Notes under the pieces: model-generated
Databases searched by the model: none
The model's input: only the letters and a program-made list of their open reading frames with translations
Told to the model about the DNA's origin: nothing
Part shown: piece by piece, positions 43,116-54,025 of the stretch
Numbering within the stretch: position 1 is the first letter of the stretch
Layout of the letters: each line of letters begins with the position of its first letter
Assembly (NCBI RefSeq): GCF_002099425.1
Contig: NW_018343987.1
Location: 15,191,501-15,255,500 of the forward strand
DNA from: Phascolarctos cinereus
Lineage: Eukaryota > Chordata > Mammalia > Diprotodontia > Phascolarctidae
Reading direction: 5' to 3'
Length of the DNA stretch: 64,000 nucleotides
Position numbers and translations under genes: made by a program

Positions 43116-43244
43116 CAAAAAAACAATCTAAACTAAACATGAACCTCAACTTAATTATTACTCCTAAGATAGGAACTCACTTTGGAAACTAGCCTGGATC
43201 TCCCTCTAGTCCTGATTCTGGGCTTCTCGAAGGAGAAAAGGGAA

Positions 43245-43495
43245 GGAAACATAGTGCAGAAAGTGTACTGGATGGATATTCTAAAGACAGGATTATAACA
43301 CTGCAGAATTTTATATTTGGAAAGGACATCAGTGGCATAACCATAAGATTGAGTACCACTGTTGACTCTGCCATTTACTAACTTTGGGCCCTTGGACAAG
43401 TCACTTCATTTCTGTGGGACTCAATTACATCATCTGTAAAATGAGAAGATTGGATTAGATGATTTCCAAGGTCCCTTTTGGCTATGACATTGTAT
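43245..43495 (+). mobile_element. MIR-type SINE, interrupted
   Basis: 'catagtgcagaaagtgtact', then 'tgttgactctgccatttact', 'acatcatctgtaaaatgaga' and 'gatgatttccaaggtccctt'. An extra stretch of about 50 bp separates the head and CORE. Confidence 0.65.
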
Positions 43496-43650
43496 ATTTT
43501 GTATTTGTTTATCTGTGTACATACTTTATATGCTATGCAGAATATAATCTTCTTGAGGGCAGGGACTGTTTCATTTTTCTCTTTCTATCCCCAGTACCTA
43601 GCATAGTTCCTGGCACATAGTAAATGCTCAGTGAAAGTTTGTTGAATTCT
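43496..43650 (+). mobile_element. L2 LINE, 3' tail
   Basis: 'cttcttgagggcagggactg', 'cccagtacctagcatagttc' and 'cctggcacatagtaaatgct' are a well-preserved terminus. Confidence 0.85.
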
Positions 43651-45082
43651 ATGAGTCACGACACTCAATCTAAGAGGCTAGCAAAGGTTATCCTTCTATT
43701 CATAGGCAGTCAGAGTCCTAGGGCTACAGGACAACCCAAGAGGATGTCTCATCTCTCTCCACGTTCTTGGGCAGTTCTGCTTGAGACTTGTAGCTCTCTG
43801 TCCTGTAGTTTCAAAGAAAAGAGACTCTACAGCCAGCATTATTATCTCAGGTTTTTGTCCCTTTTACTATCCTATAGTTCTTGCTGATGAGGATTCTCCT
43901 TCCCAGTGACCTTTGCAGGACTTGGGGAAGGAGATAGTGATGAGAGGCAAGGGGCTTTTCAGAGATTCACCTTTTTTCCTACCTGCCCTCACCTAGAACA
44001 CAGAGGACCCAAAGATGGAGTCTTGACATTCCCTTAGTTGAAATATTCATTTTTGAAGTTCACCTTCTTGGAAAACCCTCAGCCTTTGGAGCCAACAGTC
44101 CCTCCAATAACATTTAGAACATCTTTTCTGGAAGCACAGGAAGCAAGGCTCAACAGGAGTTGAAAAACTTGGGAACTTTTCTGATTTAATTTTTTTCCCC
44201 CTGTGTTATTTTTCTTCTTTAAAATCCATTTTGCAAAGATATGCAGTCTCCAAGCTTCTGAAAAGGGAAACAGCAGAGAAATTCCTTCTGGTGTGAATGA
44301 AAAGAATTACATAAACCACAGTAAATTTAGTATGAAATTATATTGCCAACCCAAGGCAAGAAAGATTCTTTTTTACCCTATGTTGGCCATGTGTAAGGAT
44401 CCATTGTTCCTCAGCCCCAAGTCGGCTTTGTGTTTAAAAGAGCCCACGCCCTCAGTGAACCTCTGTCCTCCATTCAAGGCAGAAGCTGCTGGTAGTATTT
44501 ATCAGTCTCCTTTCATTTTGAGAATGGATTTTCACAGACTCTGTCTCCTACTTCTACTTGGCTATGTTCGATTTTTCCAAGTTTGTGGTTTCTTCTCTAA
44601 GACACTGCAGGAAGAGCCCCTAAGAAGGGAGCCCCATTCCTCTTGGTGTTTGATGTTTCCCTGTATCCCTGAGCCTCTTCATAAACTCAAACGGATCTAC
44701 AAGGGCACAAAGCAAGAGTTTACTTATGGTAATCAAGTTGTATTAATACTTCAAATGTGCTTTCCATGAGTTCTCTCTGTCATCTTATTACCCTCATATT
44801 ACCCCCAATTAAGATGCCAATACTGCAAATCAAGGTTGCTCTCAAAGCTTTAGGGGTACCTGGGCTGAACTATCTTTCCCAAAACACCTTCAAATAGGTG
44901 AAATTTGTCTTTCCTACTCTTGCCCATCCATCCTTAGCCTCTAGTCTTCAATCCTGCTGAAATCTACTATGAAACCCCATCCAGAGCTGGCTCCCAGGCA
45001 ATGCTCCATGCCTCAGCTCCTCCTCTATTTCACTCATGTTTACTTGCCCTATGGCTCAGTCCCCTGGAGTCTCTCATGGAAG
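43651..45082. other. Unassigned repeat-poor block
   Basis: About 1.4 kb without recognised repeats, containing a 188-codon open frame (listed separately). No promoter or splice pattern can be supported. Confidence 0.35.
44203..44769 (+). other. Orphan 188-codon open frame, coding status doubtful
   Basis: The longest frame outside repeats. No known domain is recognised. Residues 108-130 start at an internal Met (44524) and are hydrophobic (M-D-F-H-R-L-C-L-L-L-L-L-G-Y), loosely like a signal peptide, followed by Arg/Pro-rich and Cys-containing sequence. No upstream promoter, Kozak-like context or splice structure stands out. In 64 kb of six-frame sequence one such frame may arise by chance. 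Confidence 0.12.
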
Positions 45083-45084
45083 CT

Positions 45085-45240
45085 TTTAGATCACCTAGAC
45101 AAACCCTTTCATTTCACACACAAGGAAGCTGAGGCTTGGGATGGGGGGGTATATAACTGGCCTGAAAGGACAAAGCTAGTTAGTGGTAAGGTGAAAATGA
45201 GAACTCAGGTCTTCATATTCTTAATCTAGTATTCCTTTGA
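45085..45240 (-). mobile_element. MIR SINE (antisense)
   Basis: 'cacacaaggaagctgaggct' and 'gagaactcaggtcttcatat' are antisense MIR. Confidence 0.6.
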
Positions 45241-45720
45241 TTATCCAGTGCTCCTAGGTGACATGCCATACTAATGCATCTAATAAACTAGTTAAACTAA
45301 AGTGTTAGTTGTTGATAATGATTAATGTGCTTGTTTATCCAAAATAACATTTACATTTTAACAGACCTTAATTGCCATATTCCCCTGGAGTGAATAATAT
45401 GCCCCTTTCAGGCACTAAAACAGTCCTAGGGGGTAATTTGGGGAGGAGAAAGGGGAGAAGGAGGGATACTTTCATCACTGTCTGAACCATACCATAGAGG
45501 CAGCCACCGATCGGGCCTATGCCTAAGGTTAGCTCATGATTTGTGGTTCAGGCTCTTAGTCTCCTTTCTCCTGGAGTCCAGAAAAGAAAGTATTAATTTA
45601 TACCTGTTGCATATTAATTAAGACCTGATCAGTGTTCCACCCCAGCTGCCTGTTGCATTCTGGCCATCTATACACCACTAGATCTCAAACATGGATCATT
45701 TGATTAGGCAAAGAAGCTTG
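45241..45720. other. Unassigned repeat-poor block
   Basis: Homeobox-type TAAT/ATTA words are frequent, for example 'gttgcatattaattaagacc' at about 45606. A possible noncoding element, by composition only. Confidence 0.3.
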
Positions 45721-45721
45721 G

Positions 45722-45998
45722 AGACCAACTAATAATGATAATAATAAAAATAACAGTAATAATAGCATTTCTATAGCACTTTAAAGTTTGCAAAGCACTT
45801 TACACATATTAGCTCATTTGATATTTGCAGCAACCCTTTTAAGGTGCTATTTTTAGTCCCCTTTTTACAGAAGCTGAGGCTAAGAGGTTGAGTAACTTGT
45901 CCAGGGTCTCACAGATAATAAAGTATCAGAGGCAGGATTTGAATGCAGGTCTTCCCAACTCTGAGTCCAGTTCTCTATCCACTGTGTCCCCAGCAATT
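45722..45998 (-). mobile_element. THER1-type SINE (antisense), full length
   Basis: 'tagcactttaaagtttgcaa', 'agctcatttgatatttgcag', 'ttacagaagctgaggctaag' and 'tccagttctctatccactgt' are in order. Confidence 0.88.
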
Positions 45999-46274
45999 CT
46001 ATCCATTCCTTTGGAGTCCTGTCCATAATACCCTTCACTAAAATGGATGAACTTTGTTTTTGATGAGACACCAATGAACCAAAGCCAGATTTTTGTCAAG
46101 AATCATAAGCAGAATATTTATTCCTTCCATAAATAAGAGTGGAGATCTTAGTCACTAAAAATAATGGGTAACAGTTACCCAGGTATTTGCTCTGCTGTGG
46201 AGAATACAAAGTCAGTATATGTATCTTTGGTGAGACATGTCTAACACATGTGAACCAATTAAAAGACAGTGGAA

Positions 46275-46500
46275 AATAGTATAATGATAATAACTCGTAT
46301 TTCCATAGTGGTTTAATATTCACAAAATGTTATCTTTACATGACCTTGTGAGATAGGGAACATATTACCATCCCCGTTTTATAAATAAGAAAATGGATCA
46401 CAGTGAAGTCAAGTGAACTAGCTCATGGTAACCTGTCTAAAAAGTACAGGAGCTGGGATTTGAACTGAGGATCTGTGCCTGCACTCTACCACAGTCTCTT
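46275..46500 (-). mobile_element. THER1/MIR SINE (antisense)
   Basis: 'ataataactcgtatttccat', 'gaccttgtgagatagggaac' and 'gagctgggatttgaactgag' are in antisense order. Old. Confidence 0.7.
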
Positions 46501-47538
46501 TGTATGAGTAAAAAGTCAAATGAATAAACATTCTTGCAATGGAACTTAGATAGTAGATCCTCATACTTTCTCAGTGATGCCTGAACGGCTTTGAGAATTG
46601 CAATTACACCCTGAGGTAGAAGAGGATGAGCGGGAGAGGAAGTCAGGAAGAGTTGCCATTTGGAGTTGATGCTACCCCAGAGCCCCAACTTTGATCCAGA
46701 GACTCAGCATTTTTCTAAAATCAAGTTTCCTAAGATGGATCAGCCAGCTCCATCACCCCCACTATCATCCTCACCCTGACCACACACATATATCCTTCAC
46801 CACTGGACTGGGTTGAGTTGGGTTGCCATGTGGGTGTGGGAAACTTACATTTTTTTTTAAAAAAAAAACAGCTGAGCTTTGCTTTTTACTCTATACTGCA
46901 GGCGGGTGATGGCATGTGTGGGTTCCACCAGGCTGTCTGGGGAGATGAGGTCTGTAGCCAGACAAGGGAAAGAGGAAAAGGCAACATGGAGAGAAATCCC
47001 CAATTGCTTCTCTGGGTGGTGTTTTATTTCTGGTGTATACCATGCTAAACATTTCTCTTGGACATGTGTGAAGGTCTATGTCCTTGGCACCAGAGTCCAT
47101 GGGAAAGTTTGCAGCTGGGGAGTGAGGCATGAGGGATGAGGGGTCGGTTGGCAGGTGACATCATAAGCAGGCACTGCAGGAAATGATATGATGTCACAGA
47201 TGTAGTAGCACTCCTAGACTGAAGGATCTGAAGGAGGTTGGCAGAGTCTGAGGACCTATTTCTGTCCTTAATAATAGCCCCTGATGACACTAGACCACAA
47301 GGGAGAGACATCAGTGGGTGTGTCTGCTGGGAGAGCAGCATTCCCACCCAAATGGAGGAGAGAGAGGGAGGGCTTTCCAGGAGGCGTTGGTGATATTTAA
47401 AATAGAAGTGGGGATGGGGTGGGGAATGTGGAGTATATTTTTAGCAGTAAGAGAGAATAGCTGCTGGGGAGTGAATGAGAAAAGGCTGAAAATGATGTTC
47501 AGCTGTCACAAGAAGGGAACAGCAGTCTTGCCCCTTAA
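46501..47538. other. Unassigned repeat-poor block
   Basis: About 1 kb, somewhat richer in G than the rest. Overlapping frames of 75-106 codons on both strands lack any domain. An 18-bp T-then-A tract lies near 46852-46869. Confidence 0.35.
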
Positions 47539-47539
47539 G

Positions 47540-47715
47540 GAAGGTACGTGGTGTGGTGGAAAGAGCACTAGACTGAGGGGCAAGAGAGCCAAAGTCTTGC
47601 TGGGTTCTTCCACTGCCTACCTGTGTGGTCTTGGCTAAGTTACTTCCCCTCTACGGACCTCAGTTTCCTCATCTGTAAAAGGGAACAACGTCTCTTATCC
47701 CTTTGAAATTAAGTG
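47540..47715 (+). mobile_element. MIR SINE
   Basis: 'gtggtggaaagagcactaga', 'ccactgcctacctgtgtggt' and 'cagtttcctcatctgtaaaa' are a clear sense MIR. Confidence 0.8.
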
Positions 47716-48115
47716 ATTCGGAATCTGCAGGAGGAGAATCAGTACCCATGTGGTAGGATTTGAAAGGACTTTGTGGTTCCTCTCCTGACCCCAAAATCTA
47801 CATCCAGGTGCCAGAATACACTCATAAAGAGATACATTCCTTCAGGGTTAAGCAATGCTGTTAACTGTTTGTCTTCCTTTAAAATTCAAATACTCAGAAA
47901 GAACTATATTGAATCATTAATATGAATAGGATTTTTTCTTATCAGAATATAGGAATTATATGAATAGGAATTGTTAATGTGTTTACAGCAATGAATTTAT
48001 CACATTTATTTCCTCATTGACTAGAAGGACTCTGGGTGCTAGTTGGGGTCTTCAGTTACATCCAGCTCTGTATGTGTTTTTCTTTTCCTTCTGGTTTGTT
48101 TGTTTTAATGACCAG
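47716..48115. other. Unassigned AT-rich sequence
   Basis: A small local repeat of 'atatgaatagga' occurs at about 47921 and 47957. Nothing else recognised. Confidence 0.4.
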
Positions 48116-48255
48116 GGCAGAGAAATAGCTTCATCATAAGGAATCATTTTTAGATATGAGGAAGAACTTCCCAAATGTGTAGGGTATGAGATAACAGAAT
48201 GGGTAACTCAGGGAGCTTGTGACAATCTTTTCCAACCAGAAAACATGACCTCTCT
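48116..48255 (+). mobile_element. CR1/L3 LINE, 3' fragment (weak)
   Basis: 'tatgaggaagaacttcccaa' and 'gataacagaatgggtaactc' resemble the CR1/L3 ORF2 C-terminal text. Confidence 0.4.
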
Positions 48256-48650
48256 GGTTCTTTTCCCATTTGGAATTCTAGGATGCTTTTTTTTTTCCAA
48301 GTAGGGACCCTTGAGCTCAGAGTAGGTATCTGGACTGTGACTCCTATGGGAGTAAAGCCCCCTGACCTATGGCTGTATCTGTCCTTAAGCTAAATTTATA
48401 GGTTATGCATCTCCAGAATGGAATGCTGTGGCTTCTGGAGTGAAAGCTTAATTGGCCTTCCACAAAAAGCCCAGGAAAGGGATAAATTACATGGAGACTC
48501 AATGATGTGCTCCCTGCTGGGCATTGCAAATTGAGCTCTGAAAATGTTTGAAATGATCTATAGTCATCAGGCAGAAATTGAAGTGACTCAGATGATAGAA
48601 CTCTTAATATGCAGCCCAGATACTAAATAGTCAGCAATCTGGCCATGGAG
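48256..48650. other. Unassigned sequence
   Basis: No repeat or gene recognised. Confidence 0.4.
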
Positions 48651-48651
48651 A

Positions 48652-48680
48652 CAGAGAGGGAGCCAGAAAAGGAGAGAGAG

Positions 48681-48725
<45 letters not shown>

Positions 48726-48752
48726 CAAAGAGAAAGAGAGAGAAGAGAAGGG
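48652..48752. repeat. (GA)n microsatellite
   Basis: About 100 bp of AG/GA with AAG and GGG interruptions. Confidence 0.95.
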
Positions 48753-49262
48753 AAGTCTTGAAATGAAGAATGAGGACCAATGTATCTACTGGAAATACCC
48801 TCTCCATCCCAACTCCCAATCAAATAAAGTTTGGCTAGATTTTGTTAGAGGGTAGGGAGTAGGAGATGAATGAGTGTGCAAATGTTTTGACATTCATTCA
48901 TTCTCCAAACAAACAAAATTGGGCTAGCTATTTCATGTCCCTAAACATCAATTTGAGATTTGAGCCTTAAAGCCTAAGATTCTAAGGGCTCCTACAGTTT
49001 TTCATCCAATAATCCTAAGACCCTTGGTGGAACATAGATCTTACAGATCATCTGGGAAGGGGTTGGGTGAAGTGAAGAGGTACAGATAAGTCAAATATCA
49101 CAGCATTCTCTTAAATATTCTTGATCTCCTCTCAGATGAGGCAAAATACAAGTTTGGAAAGTGCTCTTTACATTCTTCACCATGTGGGATGGCCCTTGCC
49201 TCCAACTAGGCAGATAATGATCCTTCATAGATTATAGAGTTTCTTGGACCATAAGATGGGGG
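48753..49262. other. Unassigned sequence
   Basis: A MIR-like phrase ('cctaagattctaagggctcc') occurs near 48974. Otherwise unrecognised. Confidence 0.35.
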
Positions 49263-49264
49263 AA

Positions 49265-49425
49265 GATTCAATTCACCAAAGATTTATTAAATATATTCTA
49301 TGTGCAAGGCATTATCCCAGGTACTTTAGGTACAAAGATAGAAGTAAAATAGTCTTTACTTAGAAGGAGCTTGCCTGCTACTGATACCATACAATGAGTA
49401 CAACAATAAGTAAAGAAGATGGAGA
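49265..49425 (-). mobile_element. L2 LINE, 3' end (antisense)
   Basis: 'agatttattaaatatattct', 'gtgcaaggcattatcccagg' and 'cttagaaggagcttgcctgc' are the antisense L2 tail. Confidence 0.75.
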
Positions 49426-49435
49426 AAGTAAAGAA

Positions 49436-50478
49436 TTGTTCTTCAGTCATTCAGTTGTTTCTAACTATTCATGACACCATGGACTATAGCACACCAGACT
49501 CTTCTATGCTCCACTACTTCCCAATGTCTGTCCAAGTTCATCCTCATTGTTTCCATGACACTATCTATACATCTCATCTTAGAGTATTTGCCATGACCCA
49601 TGAGTTACCTTGATAAAACTCTATTAGTAATTGTCTTGTTTCATTTTGTACTCCAAGGCCAAACTTGCCTGTTATTCCAATTATCTTTTGATTTCCTACT
49701 TTAGCATGCCACTACCCTATGATGAATGTGACATCTTTTTTTGTATTATTGCTTTGATGTTGTAGGCCTTTGGCATCATGGTTGGAGCACAGACATATCA
49801 CTGTTAGGTTGAATAGTTTACCTTGTATTTGAACAGATATCATTTGGTCATTTTTGAGATTATACACCAATACTGCTTTGCTTGCCCTTTTATTGACTAT
49901 GAGGGCTACTTCATGTCTTATCCACGGTAATAGTACATGTATATGTATTATGTATATGTATATGTACATATATATGTATATGTAATAGTATATATAATTA
50001 TCACTTTAATTAAATTCATCACTCACATCCACTCAAGTTCACTGACACCCAAGATGCCAATCCAGCTTACCTTGTTTCATAGAGCTTACATTTTAGGTTT
50101 CTATGCTATAATGATTAACATCAGACTTTCCTTTTGTCACCAGATACATTCACAACTGAGCTTCTTTTTGGCTTTGGTCCAGATATTTCATTAATACTTA
50201 GAGCTAATTGTAGTTGTCCTCTATTCTTCCCCAGTAGCATTTTGGGCACCTTCTAAACTGAGAGGTCCACCTTCCAGTGTTATATCTTTTAGCATTTTAA
50301 TACTGTCCATGATGTTTTCTTGGCCAAGATACTGGAGTGGTTTGCCATTTCCTTTTCCAGTGGACCACCTTTTGTCAGAACTCTCCACGATGACTTGTCT
50401 GTCTTGGGTAACCACACATGGCATAGGCCATAGTTTCATTGAGCTATGCAAGTCCCTCTGCTATGACAAGACAGTGAT
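49436..50478 (-). mobile_element. RTE/BovB-like LINE (antisense), internally deleted
   Basis: On the minus strand, 50451-50221 carries an upstream segment with G-K-G-N-G-K-P-L-Q-Y-L and D-S-I-K-M-L-K-D. It is followed by an endonuclease segment (about 49960-49600) with A-L-I-V-N-K-R-A-S-K-A-V-L and D-V-T-F-I-I-G, matching RTE/BovB endonuclease text. The sequence then jumps to a 3'-end-like segment ('gactatagcacaccagactc' on the plus strand). The reverse transcriptase is missing. A TATG microsatellite sits at about 49935-49995. Confidence 0.75.
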
Positions 50479-51384
50479 CCAGGAGAGGAAGTAAAGAAAA
50501 AGGGAGGGGGTATTAGGAAAGGAATAGAAAAACTGGGAAGGAACCTTGGAATGAAAGAACCTCTCTCACTGCAACATCACTTGATAGGATGAGTAGGTCT
50601 TGAGGCACTCTGAACAACAAAGAAGATAGTGTGGCTTCAGGGAAAGTCAATGAAACAAATCAGTCCTGAAAGGCTGGTTCCTCCACTTGGCTCAACACGA
50701 ACCCCAGTTGGCAAGCAGCAGAACCAGAGAGGAAGAGCTCTGGATAGAAATCATTTCATCCTTTGGCTTCTCTGGAAGGGCCTATGATCATACTCTTAGC
50801 CTGGTTGGTGTTTGGGAAAGATGAAAAACTTGGTAAAATAATCAGGTTTGGAATGGTGGCAAAAGGAGTCACTGGCTTTTATTTGTATTCTTTTTCCCTT
50901 GAAGTACGCCTGTCCCCTGGAAACTGCCTAGAAGCATGAATATGGACAGATATACTCTGCCTGCTTCTTTCTATGTATGACTTCTCAACAGATTGAGTTC
51001 TCATCACTGTTTACTGAACTGGCAAAAAGATGATGATTTGGGGTGCTATATCAGGTAGGAGAAGGAGCTTACAGCTGACAGTCCCTTTGGCTTCAGTATT
51101 CCAAGAAGCAAGATGTGATTTTAGCCAGGGGTAGAGAAAGAGGTCCTTTTCTACTCTGCAATAATAAAGACAAGGAGTGCTGCTCCAAAGGTACAGGTCT
51201 GTACTGAGGTCCTAGCTGCCACCATTTATCTACTGCATTTTTCCCTTTACCATCAATGCCATGATTATTAAAAGATTCTGGAAAGCCTGCAAAGTGCTAT
51301 CAGGAAGCACCCATGGCTTTCAGATCTGTTGTGGGTACATCAGCAGTGGAAAAAGACTGGACACAAAGAAAAAAGTCATCATCA
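50479..51384. other. Unassigned sequence
   Basis: About 0.9 kb without a recognised repeat or domain. It may contain eroded LTR-type sequence next to copy C of the unnamed repeat, which I cannot support further. Confidence 0.35.
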
Positions 51385-51670
51385 GAGAGAGTGAGTCCAC
51401 TAGAAAGATCCCACTGGCTACTGGGTCAGACTGCTCAGCAGAGGGGAATGTGAAATGGTTAACAGCCTTGCGACAAACTGTGTCCCAATGAGGCTTGAAT
51501 ATAAGCCTCTCCACTCACTGTACTAGCAGTGCTAAGTTTACTGCATTCTGATCAAATCCACCTGTGGTTCTTTATTGCTTAGCCTGTTTCATATCTGGTT
51601 TGTATACCTTTTTGCCTTACCGCCTTGCTGAGGAAAACCCTAGACTTCAAGCCCGTGGTCATTTCTATAC
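51385..51670 (+). repeat. Unnamed dispersed repeat, copy C
   Basis: It matches copy B (26290-26625) in order: 'ctcagcagaggggaatgtga', 'ctgtgtcccaatgaggcttg', 'actagcagtgctaagtttac' and 'ccctagacttcaagcccgtg'. It is more diverged than A and B are from each other. Confidence 0.6.
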
Positions 51671-53022
51671 ATGACAATTCTACAAATTAGCAACTTTTCT
51701 TGGGGATTTGAAGTGGGAAATGGAATAAAGGCCTGTGTAGCTAAATTCTCTAACAGGTAGCCTCTGAGCAACAAACCTCAGGCAAACTTCAATGGCTCAT
51801 GAAGGACAGGGATTGGTACAAATTGCTAATTCCTATGGCCTCAGTCAAGTCTTGCTAGTTCTTTATCAGTTTCATTAATTTGCTCAATTCCACCCTCAAG
51901 GGATAACCCTCATAGGGTACTTTGTCTAAGGAAAGAGGAAATGGGGGGGCTGCAGAAGAAGGTGTTTTAGGAATTACAATTTGGTTCCAGAGCAAATCTC
52001 TACCCAATTCATTGAGTCATAAACTCATAGCAGGAGTCTCAGAGGTAATCTTTTCTATTTTCTCAACCCGTAAAGTAATATCTTCAAAACATAATGTTTA
52101 TTATTAATTTATACAGTCATTCGTGGTTTACCAAGGGAGTTCCTTGCAACAACATTGTGAGGCAAGGAATATTATCATTATTGTAGAGAGTACTCTGGCT
52201 TCACTCCCCCAGAGCCAGGCCAGTTAGATCTTCACACACCTTCAAAGTTTTAGGAGTACCCATGAAGGACTGGAATGTCTTTCTCTGATGCTATTGATTC
52301 ACATCCCCTTTGCTCTATACTCCCCACATACTGTTAGCACCAGTGAATGATTAGACTTCAAGTTTAATTTAACCAATTAATATCAATTAGCTTTTACAAA
52401 GGGTTAATTTACTTCAAAGACATAGTGACATTTCTCTCTAACAACCTGACAACACAATCTCTACCATACCAGTCTCTAAGGAGAGTAGCTTCAGGCTTAT
52501 AATTACTACATGGTATTGGTGTCGTGTCTAAATGTGGCATCAATACTAGATTAATACTGGTCTCAGCTACAGCTGCGTTTAATCTTAATAGTTATTCCCT
52601 GTTCCTTGGAGTATTAGTGTTGGAATGCCTGTAAAATACATCATGGACTCATCTCCCAGACTCCTGAACTTCAGATGGCTCACTCACACTTCCAGACCTC
52701 TCCCCTTATAGTATCGTCTGTCTTCCTTTCCTAGAATGAAAATCACAGAAAGAAGTCAGCCAAAAAGAAAGGGTTGAAACCAAGAAAAGGGATAAGGCTG
52801 ACTAATGTATTTTCAATGCAGTCCCGGCTAATCAAAAATGCTTCTCTTCATCATGTGGTTAGTAGACTAGAACTACCTACAGAATATTTCTACATGGTCC
52901 AAAGTCTCTCCAAAGCATTTCCATTACATGTCATCATAACTCTCCTGGAAGCAGGCTTCCTAGCCTCTTCTACATAGAGGATTAAATCAGAGGCATTCTT
53001 CATGCAGTCCTGAGGACTGGCC
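51671..53022. other. Unassigned sequence, some LTR-like character
   Basis: About 1.35 kb. Phrases near 52370-52460 loosely resemble antisense LTR sequence, but no ends or flanking repeats were found. A frame at 52774-52977 shows no domain. Confidence 0.3.
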
Positions 53023-53024
53023 TC

Positions 53025-53180
53025 AGTGTCCACTCTCCCATTACATTTCCATTTTTCAAATAGAGAAACCAAGACTCAGATAAGTGAAATGATACACCTA
53101 TGATTACACAGTTAGTAAATCCTGGAATCCAAGTGTTCTGTCTCCAAGGTTCCCACCATGCCATACTGCGTGATAGAGGC
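53025..53180 (-). mobile_element. MIR SINE (antisense)
   Basis: 'tttcaaatagagaaaccaag' and 'gattacacagttagtaaatc' are antisense MIR CORE. Confidence 0.65.
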
Positions 53181-53199
53181 TCATTCAACTTCTCAATTT

Positions 53200-53400
53200 A
53201 TCAACTAATGCTTCAGCAAACATTTATTAAATTCTTACTTTGTGGCAAGTGCTACACTGTGGGGATGCAAAGAAAAAGCCCCTGCCCTCACCCAAAAAAA
53301 ACCTACTCTTTGCCCTCAAAGAGTTTATTTTCTTTCATATAAGGAGGAGACAGAGAAGAACAACTAAATGAATGAAGGATTTGGAAAGTTGAAACAATGA
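53200..53400 (-). mobile_element. L2 LINE, 3' end (antisense)
   Basis: 'caaacatttattaaattctt', 'tggcaagtgctacactgtgg' and 'tgccctcaaagagtttattt' are in order. Confidence 0.75.
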
Positions 53401-53796
53401 ATTTATATAGCCCAGAAAGGAGAAGGCTTGGTGGCTGGGGATGTGATGGTGGGTAAAATAAAGGCCTTCATATTTGAAAAGAATTATTAAGAAATGATGT
53501 TAGTATTCTCCTTCTCTACTGAGAACAGGGATTGGGGGTAAAATAGACCAAATTGCAGTAGTAAGGATTTAAATTAGGCATGAGAAAGAATTTTATCATT
53601 GTGGGACTAAACAGAGGGGCAGAAGGAACTCTCCTTTAAGGAACATAAATTGATCTTTTCAGTTCATCTGTGCTAGGTGTAGAGGTAGGCAAGAAGACAG
53701 CAATCTGTAGATTCCAGAGTCTTGGAGGGAGGGGGGTAGTGGGAAGGAAATATATTCTGTAGGAATCATAGGAACTTAGAAATGTAACAAAAGGAA
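53401..53796. other. Unassigned sequence
   Basis: Possibly eroded L2 continuing from the left; not supported strongly. Confidence 0.35.
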
Positions 53797-53797
53797 G

Positions 53798-54025
53798 GAC
53801 ACAAACATTTATATAATTGCCCAATTATGTGCTAGGCACTGTGCTAAGCACTTTAGACATATTGTCTCATTTGATGCTCACAACAACCCTAGGAGGCAGA
53901 TGCTATTGTTACTCCCATTTTAGAGTTGAGGAAGCACTGAAGTGACTTGTCCAGGGTCACACAATAAGTGTTTGAGGCTGGACTTGAGCTTTTGTTTTCT
54001 CCACTCCAGGCCCAGCACTAGTCCA
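53798..54025 (-). mobile_element. THER1-type SINE (antisense)
   Basis: 'ctaggcactgtgctaagcac', 'ctcatttgatgctcacaaca' and 'cttgtccagggtcacacaat' are in antisense order. Confidence 0.8.
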
